From NCBI RefSeq assembly GCF_024054555.1, contig NZ_JAMXLY010000001.1, positions 149,656 to 213,655 of the forward strand: a stretch of DNA of 64,000 nt. Direction: 5' to 3'. Position 1 is the first letter of the stretch. Each line of letters opens with the position of its first letter. Under the pieces are notes generated by a model, which ran no database searches, was not told where the DNA came from, and saw nothing but the letters and a program-made list of their open reading frames with translations. A program made the position numbers and the translations under genes. This document shows positions 44,828 through 54,839 of the stretch, piece after piece. This DNA comes from Segatella cerevisiae. Lineage in GTDB: Bacteria > Bacteroidota > Bacteroidia > Bacteroidales > Bacteroidaceae.

Positions 44828-44891
44828 TTTCCACACTTATCAGGATATCTGCTCATAGATAAAGGATTGCAAAGGCAACACTTCAAGGATT

Positions 44892-45836
44892 ATGTATTAC
44901 AGAAAGAGATTACAAAACAGAATTGCAGAGAGCCGCTATGCTTTACCTGTAGCCTCTGTTTACGGTATCATCATATGGCTCGCCGGCGGACTGATCAGCC
45001 GGCAGTTGTGGCTTTCCTTTGTATTAATGGTCATCAACACCTATCTCATGATGGAACTCAACAACAGGAATGCCCTGATGCGTATCTATAGCAGAATGGT
45101 CTCCTGTTCGTTCCTCGCTCTAGCCGTCATGGCAAGTTTTGTATTTGACCAGCCCGCAGTATGGGCCATCGGCATTTGCTCTGTCCTCTCCTATCTGTTG
45201 CTTTTCAATGCATATCAGGACAAAGGCGCCAGCAGATGGACTTTCTATTCGTTCCTCGTCCTAGGCATCGCCTCACTGTTTTTCATACAGATCCTCTACT
45301 TTATCCCAGTCCTCTGGATCCTCTTTGGCAGTAAGATCATGGGGTTGAGTTGGCGGACATTCTGGGCATCCATAATCGGATTGATCGTGCCTTACTGGTT
45401 TTATGGGGGCTATTATTTCTATATCGGTTCCTTTGGACAACTCATCACGCACTTTGCGGAATTGGGCAACTTCTCCGGATTACTGGAGGTGAGACTGCTG
45501 TCCAGTTATCAGGTTCTGACCTTTATTTTCATCACCCTGTTAGGCATCCTGGGCATCGTACATTTTGCCAGGAGCACCTATAAGGACAAGATCCGTACAC
45601 GTATGCTCTATGAGGTCTTCAGCACGATGGAGATACTGACAATGCTGTTCATTATCCTCCTGCCACGCCTGTACGACCAGTTGCTGCCGATCTACATCGT
45701 GAACACAGCACCTCTGATTGCACACTTTATCGCACTGAGCCATACCAAGGCGACCAATATTACGTTCTGTGTCATATCGGTCATTGCCATCGCACTTACC
45801 ATCTACAATTTATGGGGACCATCATTGACATTCTGA
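44892..45836 (+). CDS. Polytopic membrane protein of unknown function
   Basis: I do not recognise this 314-residue protein with certainty; it may belong to a Bacteroidota family such as DUF6427. About ten hydrophobic segments are visible from residue 17 to 307, with short polar loops and a basic cytoplasmic loop (RSTYKDKIRTR, about 228-238). A basic N-terminus (YRKRLQNR) fits the inside-positive rule. No catalytic motif is seen. It overlaps the next gene by 25 bases, which suggests translational coupling. Confidence 0.75.
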   Translation: MYYRKRLQNRIAESRYALPVASVYGIIIWLAGGLISRQLWLSFVLMVINTYLMMELNNRNALMRIYSRMVSCSFLALAVMASFVFDQPAVWAIGICSVLSYLLLFNAYQDKGASRWTFYSFLVLGIASLFFIQILYFIPVLWILFGSKIMGLSWRTFWASIIGLIVPYWFYGGYYFYIGSFGQLITHFAELGNFSGLLEVRLLSSYQVLTFIFITLLGILGIVHFARSTYKDKIRTRMLYEVFSTMEILTMLFIILLPRLYDQLLPIYIVNTAPLIAHFIALSHTKATNITFCVISVIAIALTIYNLWGPSLTF

Positions 45837-46270
45837 ACAATTGGGGATATTGGGGCATGTTCCTGACAGCGTTCCTGTCAGGCAGTCTTCTCCCTTTCAG
45901 CAGTACGACACTACTGATAGCATTCCTTGCCGCCGGGCTCAAACCTTGGGAACTCCTGATCTGGGCATCAGTGGGAAATCTGGGCGGTTCCATGCTCAAC
46001 TACTATATAGGGCGATTAGGCAAAATAGAATGGGCGACAAAATACATGCACATGAAACCCCAGAATATCACCAAAGCCCAAAAATTCATGTCCGGTCATG
46101 GGGCGTGGATCGGCTTCTTCTCCTTTCTCCCGGTCATCGGTGCAGCCATCACCGTCCTGTTAGGTTATATGCGGGCGAATGTCGCGGTTTCTGTCACCAG
46201 CATGACCATCGGGAAAGTCCTACGTTATGGCATCGTCATATTAGGGGCCACCTTGCTCTTTCCGCATTGA
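45812..46270 (+). CDS. YqaA-family (VTT/DedA-like) membrane protein
   Basis: The 152-residue protein has the core of the VTT/SNARE-associated family: a first re-entrant segment SGSLLPFSSTTLLIAFLAAG, then GNLGGSMLNYYIGRLG near 53-68 and GAWIGFFSFLPVIGAAITVLLGYMR near 94-118. DedA relatives flip or recycle polyprenyl phosphate and phospholipids; the short YqaA branch has no proven role. It starts within the preceding gene. Confidence 0.87.
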   Translation: MGTIIDILNNWGYWGMFLTAFLSGSLLPFSSTTLLIAFLAAGLKPWELLIWASVGNLGGSMLNYYIGRLGKIEWATKYMHMKPQNITKAQKFMSGHGAWIGFFSFLPVIGAAITVLLGYMRANVAVSVTSMTIGKVLRYGIVILGATLLFPH

Positions 46271-46349
46271 AAAGAGAAAGTCTCACTTAGGTATTCACTC
46301 AGCCTTTGGCAAAGGGATCGTCATCTCCTCTATTCTAAAAGAAAGCCTT

Positions 46350-47189
46350 ATGAAAAAGATCGTATCACTCATAATCTTGGGTTTGTTATCCCTCGCCTCC
46401 TGCAAAGGACCTGCAATCAGCGGGAAACGCATGATTATGGTGACGATAGAACCGCTGCGCTATTTCACCGAACAGATTGCCGGGAACAAATTCAAGGTCG
46501 AGACCATGGTCCGTCCCGGTTATAGTCCTGAAGACTATGAACCGACACCCAAGCAAATGGTCGAACTTTCTCACACCTTATTATATATAAAGGTAGGTTA
46601 TATCGGTTTTGAACAAACTTGGATGAACCGGCTCAAGAAAACAGCACCGCAGTTGAAAATCATCGATACCTCGAAAGGGATCAGACGCATTTATTCAGCC
46701 CCCGGAATACCTGACCCGCACACGTGGATGAGTTGTAAGAATGCCAGGATCATAGCCCTGAACATTTATCAGGCTCTGGTCAGGGAAGCCCCTCGGGACA
46801 AGGCACTATTCCAAAAGAATCTAAAGAAATTATTGAAGACCATCGGGCAGACCGACAAGGCTGTAAGACAGATCTTAGCCCACAACTCAGAAAAGAAGTC
46901 CAAGGCTTTCGTCATCTATCATCCTGTCCTCACCTATTTTGCCAACGAATACCATCTCATCCAACTCCCGATGGAACAAGAGGGAAGAGAGCCGAGTACG
47001 AAGGAAATGCAGGAACTGATCCTGAGAGCCAAACAACTCCATGTAAAAACCATTTACATCCAGCAGCAATTCAGTCCCCGGGACGCCATGGCCATTGCCT
47101 TCGTGACAAAAGGGCAACCGGAAAACATAGAACCACTGAACTATAACTGGAATCAGGAGATGCTGCTCATCGCCCGTTTATTCCGGTAA
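46350..47189 (+). CDS. Zinc/manganese ABC transporter substrate-binding lipoprotein, ZnuA-like
   Basis: The 279-residue protein has a lipoprotein signal (LASC, cysteine 18) and the cluster 9 binding-protein fold. Expected metal ligands are partly changed. The first, usually His in PHxYEPTP, is Glu61 in SPEDYEPTP; His124 (DPHTW) and His191 (YHP) are kept. The His-rich loop of zinc-specific forms is absent. Metal identity is therefore open. It precedes an ATPase gene by 24 bases, but no permease gene follows. Confidence 0.87.
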   Translation: MKKIVSLIILGLLSLASCKGPAISGKRMIMVTIEPLRYFTEQIAGNKFKVETMVRPGYSPEDYEPTPKQMVELSHTLLYIKVGYIGFEQTWMNRLKKTAPQLKIIDTSKGIRRIYSAPGIPDPHTWMSCKNARIIALNIYQALVREAPRDKALFQKNLKKLLKTIGQTDKAVRQILAHNSEKKSKAFVIYHPVLTYFANEYHLIQLPMEQEGREPSTKEMQELILRAKQLHVKTIYIQQQFSPRDAMAIAFVTKGQPENIEPLNYNWNQEMLLIARLFR

Positions 47190-47213
47190 AATGCGAATTT
47201 GATAAAAGACAGT

Positions 47214-47921
47214 ATGATGGAACAACCACTCATAAAAGTACACGACATCACAGCCGGTTATGGTGAAAAGATCGCTTTGGAACATGCAAGTTTCACAATC
47301 TACGACCACGACTATCTCGGAATCATAGGCCCCAATGGTGGTGGCAAGACAACGCTGATGCGGGTTATTTTGGGATTGAAAAAGCCGATGTCCGGAACTG
47401 TCGAGTATTTCAAGGACGGTCATCAGGTCAAGGAAATCATGATGGGGTATCTGCCCCAATACAATTCCATCGACCAGGCTTTCCCTATCTCCGTTGATGA
47501 AGTTATCCTCTCCGGCCTCAGCCGACAGAAGCGTTTTCTGAGACCTTATACGAAACAGCAGCGGCAGCAAGTTGCTGAAACCATAGACCGAATGGAACTG
47601 ACAGGACTCGAGAAACGGCCGATAGGTGCACTAAGTGGCGGGCAATTACAGCGGGTACTCCTGGCAAGGGCAGTGGTCTCGAGACCAGACGTTATCATGC
47701 TGGATGAACCGAATACGTATATCGACAAGCGTTTTCAGGAACAGATGTATCAAATGCTGGCCGACCTGAACAAAGAGAGCGCCATCGTCATCGTCAGCCA
47801 TGACATTGCAGAAACTCTGGCTAATGTCAAGCATGTGGCCTGCGTCAACCGCAAACTCCATTATCATGAGAGTCCGGATATCCCCAAGGAAACGCTGGAA
47901 GAACATTTCCTGAATATCTGA
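47214..47921 (+). CDS. Metal ABC transporter ATP-binding protein, ZnuC-like
   Basis: The 235-residue ATPase has Walker A GPNGGGKTT (about 40-48), the signature LSGGQLQRVLLARA, Walker B DVIMLDEP and the switch histidine in IVSHD. It best fits the zinc/manganese importer group, together with the binding protein just upstream. ATG 47214 (or 47217) is taken because the earlier in-frame codon at 47199 is a TTG. The cognate permease is missing from the window. Confidence 0.9.
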   Translation: MMEQPLIKVHDITAGYGEKIALEHASFTIYDHDYLGIIGPNGGGKTTLMRVILGLKKPMSGTVEYFKDGHQVKEIMMGYLPQYNSIDQAFPISVDEVILSGLSRQKRFLRPYTKQQRQQVAETIDRMELTGLEKRPIGALSGGQLQRVLLARAVVSRPDVIMLDEPNTYIDKRFQEQMYQMLADLNKESAIVIVSHDIAETLANVKHVACVNRKLHYHESPDIPKETLEEHFLNI

Positions 47922-48305
47922 GATGAAATTCTAACTGCAAAAAGACCACCTTCCCATAAAGCCTCTCTGGAAATCCGAGAGACAGCCAAAGTCGCTCTCC
48001 AAATTCTTCCATAACAAAAGATTGACCTCTCCAACACCTTTAGGTCTTTCTCAGGATCAAGAGATGCGAATTCATAAGTCTCGTACAATCAGAAAGTTTA
48101 GATAGAGTTTCCGTATCAATTTATTGTTCTTGCAGACCAAAAGCCCTTTTCATCACACCTGAATCAGACGGCATCCATCGGATACAAGTTAACGGATATG
48201 CTCAGAAAAGGATAATATGGTTAAAAAAACTTCTATAAAGACTTTTTCTCTTTACTTTTTATTATCTTTGCATGCATATTTTGAAGTAACACGTTTTTTA
48301 TATTA
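47922..48305. promoter_or_regulatory. Intergenic region with promoter for the DUF2723 gene
   Basis: A -7 box TATCTTTG (48263-48270) lies 35 bases before the ATG at 48306. The remaining bases have no coding support; a 74-codon minus-strand frame at 47864-48088 overlaps the end of the ATPase gene and is rejected. No znuB-type permease is encoded here. Confidence 0.6.
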
Positions 48306-51300
48306 ATGAAAAAGTACAAATTAGTGGACAACATACTCGGCTGGGTTATTTTTGTTATCGCAGCCTTTACGTATTGTTCCACCATTGAACCAACAGCCAG
48401 TTTCTGGGATTGCCCCGAGTTTATTGCAACTGCTTTTAAACAGGAAATCGGTCACCCACCTGGGGCACCTTTCTTTGGATTGGTTGCCAATTTGTTCACA
48501 CAACTTGCTTCAGACACTTCCCATGTCGCAAAAATGGTGAATACGATGAGTGCTCTCTTGAGTGCTGTCTGTATTCTGTTCCTTTTCTGGACCATTACGC
48601 ATCTGGTGCGCAAACTGATTCTGAAGAGTTGGGATGACCTCACTCTTCCGAAATGGATTGCCATCGAAGCATCCGGTGTGGTCGGTGCATTGATCTATAC
48701 GTGGAGTGATACTTTCTGGTTCAGTGCCGTCGAAGGAGAGGTGTATGCCTTTTCGAGTGCGTTTACGGCTATTGTATTCTGGTTGATCCTGAAATGGGAA
48801 GACCATGCCGACGAACCTCACAGTGACAGATGGCTGGTACTGATCACCTATATGACAGGTCTCTCAATCGGTGTCCACCTGTTGAACCTGTTGTGTCTGC
48901 CGGCAATTGTATTGGTCTTCTATTACCGGAAATTCAAGAATGCCAATCTGAAAGGCTCTTTGATCGCCTTGCTTGTCGGTTTTATACTTATAGCAGCTGT
49001 ACTCTATGGCGTCGTACCGGGAATCATCACCGTAGGTGGATGGTTTGAACTGTTCTTCGTCAATGTCTTAGGCTGTCCGTTCAACACCGGTGAAATCGTC
49101 TATATCGTACTCCTGATCGCAGCCATGATCTGGGCGATCTACGAGACCTATACCAATAAGAGTTTCAAGCGTCAGAATCTTGCAGCCGTAATTGCCGTAG
49201 CCATGCTGGGTATTCCTTTCTATGGTTATGGCTGGAGTGCTGTACTCATTGGAATCATCGTCTTGATCGTACTCTGGTATGTCCTCAACTACCGCAAAAA
49301 GGGAAAAGAGAACACACCCCTGGTGTCGGCCAGGATCAAGAATACAGGATTGCTGTGTATGCTGATGCTGCTGATCGGCTATTCAAGTTATGCCTTGATT
49401 CCTATCCGCAGTATGGCCAATCCGCCAATGGACGAGAACTCTCCGGAGGACATCTTCACATTAGGCAGTTATCTGAGTCGTGACCAATATGGTGACCGTC
49501 CCCTATTCTATGGACCGGCATATACCTCACAGGTCAAACTCAAGAATGACGGCAACATGTGTTCACCGGTCATGAAATCCGGTGCACCTGTATACCAACG
49601 TGTAGAAAAGAAATCCAAGGCCGAAAAAGACCGTTACTTCATTGTCAGCCGCAAGTCCTCTTACGTCTATGCCCAGAACATGCTCTTCCCTCGTATGTAT
49701 GACCAGGCACATGCCCAGGCATACGAAGACTGGATGGGTGGTGTAGACGGCACACAAGTACCTTATGACAGATGTGGTGAGAACGTCATGGTGAAAGTTC
49801 CTACGATGTGGGAAAACATGAGGTTCTTCCTCTCTTACCAGTGCAATTTCATGTACTGGAGATACTTCATGTGGAATTTTGCCGGCCGTCAGAACGACAT
49901 TCAGGGAAATGGAGAACCTGAGCACGGCAACTGGATCACAGGTATCCAGTTCCTGGATAATGCCCGACTGGGGAATCAAAGCAAACTCCCGGATGAGCTC
50001 AAGGCCAACAAAGGGCACAATGTCTTCTATTGCCTGCCTCTGATCCTTGGACTTGTAGGACTCTTCTGGCAAGCCTATAGAGGCAAGAAGGGCATCCGTC
50101 AATTCTGGGTCGTCTTCTTCCTGTTCTTCATGACAGGTCTGGCCATTGTCGTCTATCTGAATCAGACGCCGATGCAACCTCGAGAACGGGATTACGCATA
50201 CGCGGGATCGTTCTATGCCTATGCGATCTGGTGCGGAATGGGTGTCGCGGCAATATCAGAACTATTGAAGAAACATCTGCATCTCAGCGGCACCATTGTA
50301 TCGGCAGTCGTCGCGGTACTCTGTCTTCTGGTACCTATCCAGATGGTCAGTCAGACCTGGGATGACCATGACCGGAGCAACCGTTATACCTGCCGTGATT
50401 TCGGACTGAATTACCTCATGTCCTTGCAGGAAGGTACTAAACCGATCATCTTCACAAATGGAGATAATGACACCTTCCCACTCTGGTACAATCAGGAAGT
50501 AGAAGGTGTAGGAACCAATGCGAGAGTTTGCAATCTGAGTTATCTGCAGACCGACTGGTATATCGACCAGATGAAACGTCCTGCATACGATTCACCGTCA
50601 GTACCTATCAAATGGCCCCGACTTGACTATTGTTCGGGAACGAATGAATACGTGCAAGTAGAACCTTCACTGAAACAACAGGTCCTCAAGTTCTATAAGG
50701 AGAACCCTGCAGCAGCAAAGGCCCAGTTCGGAGACAACCCGTTTGAAGTCAAGAATATCATGAAGTATTGGGTTCGTTCCAAGAATCCGAATATGCATGT
50801 CATTCCTACGGACACCGTCTTTGTCACCATAGACAAGAATGCCGTGAGAAAGAGTGGAATGCTGATGCCTACCAAGAACATCCCTGACAAGATGGTGATC
50901 TCTCTGACTGGCAAGAGCGCATTGTACAAGAGCGACCTGATGATGCTGGAAATCATTTCCCAGTGCAATTGGACTCGTCCTGTCTACGTCGCCCTCACGG
51001 TAGGTCAGGAAAATTACATGAACTTGGGAGACAACTTTATGCAGGAAGGTCTGGCAAACCGCATCACACCATTCCTGACGACTAAAGGCAAGGGCGTAAC
51101 CAACTTTGATGCAGACAAAACCTATCACAATGTGATGACAAGGTTCAAGTTCGGAAATCTGATTCACCCGGGACTCTACATTGACGAAACGACGATGAGG
51201 ATGTGTGATACGAACAGAAGACTGTTTGGACAACTCGCCCTCCATCTAATTGAGAAAGGTGAAAAGGGAAAGGCTCTGAAAGCACTGCTGTATGCAGAAA

Positions 51301-51656
51301 AGCAGATTCCTGAATACAATGTTCCGATCAACTATCTCAGCGGCGGACTCGATTTCGCTCAGGCATTTGCTCTCTGCGGACAGAAAGCCAAAGCCAGAAG
51401 TTATGCGAACAAAGTGTTCAATACAGCTTCTCAATATATGACCTATTACCTGTCGCTGGGCAATGACCGGTTCCTGCAAAGTCAGGAAGACTGCATGCAG
51501 CAGTTGATGATCATGGAGCAGACAGCCGAGATTGCAGGTATAGTAGACAAGAATTTGTCTAGACAGATGTCTCAGAAAGTTAATGCGTACTACACTTACT
51601 ACCACGGACGTGGCGGAAGAATTCCCCAACAGGAAGGTGCAGAGCAACAACAGTAA
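48306..51656 (+). CDS. DUF2723 membrane protein, protein O-mannosyltransferase-like (TMEM260 type)
   Basis: The 1116-residue protein has an N-terminal domain of about 12 membrane helices (about 10-680), with the acidic motif FWDCPEFIATA near 34-44 and HPPGAPFF near 51-58. This is the DUF2723 signature, related to GT-C enzymes; the animal homologue TMEM260 is an O-mannosyltransferase. A soluble C-terminal part (about 700-1100) includes TPR-like helices. It may glycosylate exported proteins of Bacteroidota, which is inference. It leads a run with a deacetylase and queG. Confidence 0.9.
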   Translation: MKKYKLVDNILGWVIFVIAAFTYCSTIEPTASFWDCPEFIATAFKQEIGHPPGAPFFGLVANLFTQLASDTSHVAKMVNTMSALLSAVCILFLFWTITHLVRKLILKSWDDLTLPKWIAIEASGVVGALIYTWSDTFWFSAVEGEVYAFSSAFTAIVFWLILKWEDHADEPHSDRWLVLITYMTGLSIGVHLLNLLCLPAIVLVFYYRKFKNANLKGSLIALLVGFILIAAVLYGVVPGIITVGGWFELFFVNVLGCPFNTGEIVYIVLLIAAMIWAIYETYTNKSFKRQNLAAVIAVAMLGIPFYGYGWSAVLIGIIVLIVLWYVLNYRKKGKENTPLVSARIKNTGLLCMLMLLIGYSSYALIPIRSMANPPMDENSPEDIFTLGSYLSRDQYGDRPLFYGPAYTSQVKLKNDGNMCSPVMKSGAPVYQRVEKKSKAEKDRYFIVSRKSSYVYAQNMLFPRMYDQAHAQAYEDWMGGVDGTQVPYDRCGENVMVKVPTMWENMRFFLSYQCNFMYWRYFMWNFAGRQNDIQGNGEPEHGNWITGIQFLDNARLGNQSKLPDELKANKGHNVFYCLPLILGLVGLFWQAYRGKKGIRQFWVVFFLFFMTGLAIVVYLNQTPMQPRERDYAYAGSFYAYAIWCGMGVAAISELLKKHLHLSGTIVSAVVAVLCLLVPIQMVSQTWDDHDRSNRYTCRDFGLNYLMSLQEGTKPIIFTNGDNDTFPLWYNQEVEGVGTNARVCNLSYLQTDWYIDQMKRPAYDSPSVPIKWPRLDYCSGTNEYVQVEPSLKQQVLKFYKENPAAAKAQFGDNPFEVKNIMKYWVRSKNPNMHVIPTDTVFVTIDKNAVRKSGMLMPTKNIPDKMVISLTGKSALYKSDLMMLEIISQCNWTRPVYVALTVGQENYMNLGDNFMQEGLANRITPFLTTKGKGVTNFDADKTYHNVMTRFKFGNLIHPGLYIDETTMRMCDTNRRLFGQLALHLIEKGEKGKALKALLYAEKQIPEYNVPINYLSGGLDFAQAFALCGQKAKARSYANKVFNTASQYMTYYLSLGNDRFLQSQEDCMQQLMIMEQTAEIAGIVDKNLSRQMSQKVNAYYTYYHGRGGRIPQQEGAEQQQ

Positions 51657-51673
51657 AGTGAAGAGAAAGTAGC

Positions 51674-52285
51674 ATGATCATAGAGCAGCCAGCAAAATGG
51701 TTGCGCTGGATCTATCCCAGTGCAACCTGGAGAATGGACAAGCATGTACACGCTGTTTACCTTACTTTTGACGATGGCCCGATACCGGAGAGTACGCCTT
51801 TCATTCTGAAGACACTTGCCGAATACGGTGCCAAGGCGACTTTCTTCATGGTAGGAGAAAATGTCCTCCGCTATCACGACCTGTACAACCAGATCGTGGA
51901 GGAAGGACATCAAGTGGGCAACCACACTTTCAACCATATCGGGTCGCTCCGGCACATGGCCCTCAGTTTTGGAGAGAATGCCCAAAAGGCCAATGACCTG
52001 ATCCATGCCCACCTATTCCGCCCCCCTTACGGGTGGATGAGACCGAGTGTCTATTGGTGGATTGGGAGGAAGTACCGGATTGTCATGTGGGATCTCCTGA
52101 CGCGTGATTATTCTAAATGGATGACCGCTCAGGACATCTTCAACAATGTGAGAAGGTATGCGCGGAACGGCAGTATCATCACTTTCCATGATTCACTCAA
52201 GAGCATTGACAAACTTCATTATGCCCTGCCCAAGGCTTTGGAATGGCTGAAGGCGCAAGGTTATGAATTCAAGACTTTCGAATAA
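51674..52285 (+). CDS. Polysaccharide deacetylase family protein
   Basis: The 203-residue protein has the NodB fold: Asp33 and Asp34 in LTFDDGP, His84 and His88 in NHTFNH, the RPPYG motif at 116-120 and a late histidine in TFHDS. These are the metal-binding and catalytic residues of CE4 enzymes, which remove acetyl groups from N-acetylglucosamine polymers. No signal peptide or membrane anchor is evident, so the place of action is uncertain. It lies 17 bases after the DUF2723 gene. Confidence 0.9.
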   Translation: MIIEQPAKWLRWIYPSATWRMDKHVHAVYLTFDDGPIPESTPFILKTLAEYGAKATFFMVGENVLRYHDLYNQIVEEGHQVGNHTFNHIGSLRHMALSFGENAQKANDLIHAHLFRPPYGWMRPSVYWWIGRKYRIVMWDLLTRDYSKWMTAQDIFNNVRRYARNGSIITFHDSLKSIDKLHYALPKALEWLKAQGYEFKTFE

Positions 52286-52355
52286 AAAGGAAAATTCCCT
52301 TCGTCATCTGATTCTTTATTGAAGGAACAAAAGATCTTTAAACCATTGAGCAGCG

Positions 52356-53324
52356 TTGAAAGATAGTCCGGAATATTTGAAAGATCACGATAAAGCAGTT
52401 TCCCTGAGCAGGGAGATAAAAGCCGGGGCAAGAGACCTCGGCTTTTTTGCCTGTGGCATAGCCGAAGCAAGACCGGTGGATCCTGATACCTCTGTACATA
52501 TCAGGCATTGGCTGGCAACTCACGGCAATGCAGACATGGACTATATGGGAAACTATACCGACAAACGCCTCAACCCGACATTGCTCATGGACGGACTGAA
52601 AAGCATTGTGAGTGTAGCCCTCAATTACACCCCGGCAAAGGCCCTCCCAAAAGGACAGTTCCAGTTGTCTGCGTATGCCTTGGGAGAAGATTACCATGAC
52701 ATTGTCAAGGGGAAATTAAGACGCCTCGCCGAGCGTCTCCATTTCGAGCACTACCGTGCCTTCTGTGATTCCGCCCCAGTTCTAGAACGTTACTGGGCAG
52801 AGAGAGCGGGTTTGGGATGGACCGGAAGAAACCACCAACTCATCATCCCACATGCCGGCAGTATGTTTTTCTTAGGCGAACTCTTTTTGGATCAGGAACT
52901 CGCCTATGATCAGCCGATGAAAAACCATTGCGGCAATTGCCATCGGTGTATAGATGCCTGTCCGACTCATGCTTTGCGTCAGGGGCAAGAAATAGATGCC
53001 AAACTCTGCCTGAGTTATCAACTCATTGAAAACCGCGGTGAACTGTCAGAACAAGCCAGAGATAAAATGGGCAATGTCATCTATGGTTGTGACCGATGCC
53101 AGTTAGCTTGCCCTTGGAATCAATTTGCCACACCCAATCAGGTTCCGGAACTGCAACCACGTGAATCACTCCTGAAAATGACAAATAAAGACTGGGAAAA
53201 CCTGACCATCGAGGAATACCGAAAACTCTTTAAGGGCAGTGCTGTCCAAAGGGCAAAATATACCGGGCTGATGCGTAATATCAGGGCTGCCCAAAATTCA
53301 TCTAAAAAGAAGAAAGACAAATAG
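52356..53324 (+). CDS. queG: Epoxyqueuosine reductase
   Basis: QueG reduces epoxyqueuosine to queuosine in tRNA using cobalamin and two 4Fe-4S clusters. The 322-residue protein has the N-terminal reductase domain with YWAERAGLGWTGRN (about 146-159) and two ferredoxin-like motifs: CGNCHRCIDACP (about 192-203) and CDRCQLACP (about 246-254). The start is TTG 52356; an in-frame stop lies two codons upstream and the first ATG is about 60 codons in, inside the conserved domain. It follows the deacetylase gene by 70 bases. Confidence 0.93.
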   Translation: MKDSPEYLKDHDKAVSLSREIKAGARDLGFFACGIAEARPVDPDTSVHIRHWLATHGNADMDYMGNYTDKRLNPTLLMDGLKSIVSVALNYTPAKALPKGQFQLSAYALGEDYHDIVKGKLRRLAERLHFEHYRAFCDSAPVLERYWAERAGLGWTGRNHQLIIPHAGSMFFLGELFLDQELAYDQPMKNHCGNCHRCIDACPTHALRQGQEIDAKLCLSYQLIENRGELSEQARDKMGNVIYGCDRCQLACPWNQFATPNQVPELQPRESLLKMTNKDWENLTIEEYRKLFKGSAVQRAKYTGLMRNIRAAQNSSKKKKDK

Positions 53325-53458
53325 ACAGCCTAAGTCCCGAAAGTTGATACCCACGGACGATAGGAAATAATATCTTGGAAAATACCGTCACAAGGAAACC
53401 GGGTCATTAATGAAAAATCCAGTTTTCGTATATATCATAACCATCCAAAACAAAAATA

Positions 53459-54541
53459 ATGGATACGATCAACACCACAAACACTTCAGTCGCCCACAAG
53501 CGTCTGTTATCCCTTGACATACTGCGCATATTAGCATGTTTTTTGGTTATGTTCCAACATTCCAGTGAATTTTTCTATATTGGTGCCGGAGGAAAGGTTG
53601 CCGATGCCGGTATTGCCTTCAATGTAGGCATCCTCTCCAGTCTGGACCGGATCTGTGTACCACTGTTTGTCATGCTTTCAGGGTATCTGCTCCTGCCTAT
53701 GAAAGTGCATACCTCAGCATTTCTCAAGAAGCACATCATACGTGTAGCCGGACCTTTTCTATTCTGGTGCATAGGTTATGCCGTCTATTACGTGTTCTAT
53801 AGAGGAGATTCCATCACACTGATGATGGAGCACATCTTCAGCATACCCGTCAATTTTGGTACAGACGTAGGGCACTTATGGTACATCTATATGATACTGG
53901 GACTGTATCTACTGATCCCGATACTGTCACCCTGGTTGGAAAGATGCTCTAAAAAAGAGCTCCAGGGATATTTAGTCATCTGGCTCCTGACCACATTCCT
54001 CCCCTATTTTCATCTGATTTTTCCTCAAATCTTGGGAGAATGTTATTGGAATCCCACGCCATTGCTGTATTACTTTACAGGTTTTGCAGGATACTTGATT
54101 TTAGGTTATTACTTCAAGAAATACGGATCCTTTTCCACCGCCAGTTCATTGGCGATGACCATAATCGGATACCTGTTCACAGCAAGCATTTTCTGCCTGA
54201 GAGCGGATAAAGTTGTCAACGTGGCAGACCTGGAACTAAGTTGGTCTTTCTGTTCCATTAATGTAGTGATGATGACGGCCGGCGTATTCTCCTTCATCCA
54301 GTCCATTACCCGGAAGAAAAGATGGAATACCCATCCATTCCTAGCAGATCTCTCCAATAAAACCTATGGGATGTTTCTGGCACATATCATGATACTGAAT
54401 TTCTACCATGACCTCTTTACTGGCATGTCCCTTTCCTTATGGGTAGAAATCCCGATGCTGGCTCTCTGCACCTTCATTACCATCTATATCATCATCTCAC
54501 TCCTGTCATTCTTGCCGAAGAGTCATTATTGGATAGGCTGA
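53459..54541 (+). CDS. Acyltransferase family 3 membrane protein
   Basis: The 360-residue polytopic protein has about ten hydrophobic helices and the family start LDILRILACFLVMFQHSSE, in which the histidine is the likely catalytic base, plus the loop LWYIYMILGLYLLIPIL. Members O-acetylate surface polysaccharides, peptidoglycan or lipids. The acceptor here is unknown. It stands alone between queG (134 bases upstream) and a convergent outer-membrane gene. No promoter box was found. Confidence 0.87.
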   Translation: MDTINTTNTSVAHKRLLSLDILRILACFLVMFQHSSEFFYIGAGGKVADAGIAFNVGILSSLDRICVPLFVMLSGYLLLPMKVHTSAFLKKHIIRVAGPFLFWCIGYAVYYVFYRGDSITLMMEHIFSIPVNFGTDVGHLWYIYMILGLYLLIPILSPWLERCSKKELQGYLVIWLLTTFLPYFHLIFPQILGECYWNPTPLLYYFTGFAGYLILGYYFKKYGSFSTASSLAMTIIGYLFTASIFCLRADKVVNVADLELSWSFCSINVVMMTAGVFSFIQSITRKKRWNTHPFLADLSNKTYGMFLAHIMILNFYHDLFTGMSLSLWVEIPMLALCTFITIYIIISLLSFLPKSHYWIG

Positions 54542-54839
54542 ATGATCTTGTAAAAAGACTGACTCAAAATTAGAATTAAAAGTTACGTGAATCGAAATAG
54601 CAAATGAGTACTGATTTGGAGAACAGTCATCGTCAATTTCGCATGACGCAAAAGAAGGCATCTGTATCTGAAGATCTAAAATCTGAAAGATACTGTTCTT
54701 TAAAGTATTGGAAACAGGAACTGTCTATAAAAAACTGAATGTCGGTTTCTCCTCCATGTATGTTTCTTCAGGACTTCTTGTCTGGTAGCCCGATCTTATG
54801 CTATCATAAGATATGAAGGTCACCTTTACCTATTCAAGA
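54542..54839. other. Intergenic region with a short hairpin
   Basis: The only structure is ATCTTATG/CATAAGAT (54793-54812), an 8-base stem with a CTAT loop, between convergent genes. There is no T tract, so terminator function is weakly supported. Confidence 0.4.

Noticed and set aside
47864..48088. Minus-strand open frame of 74 codons after the ZnuC-like gene
   Set aside because: It overlaps the end of the ATPase gene and shows no membrane helices, so it is not the missing permease.
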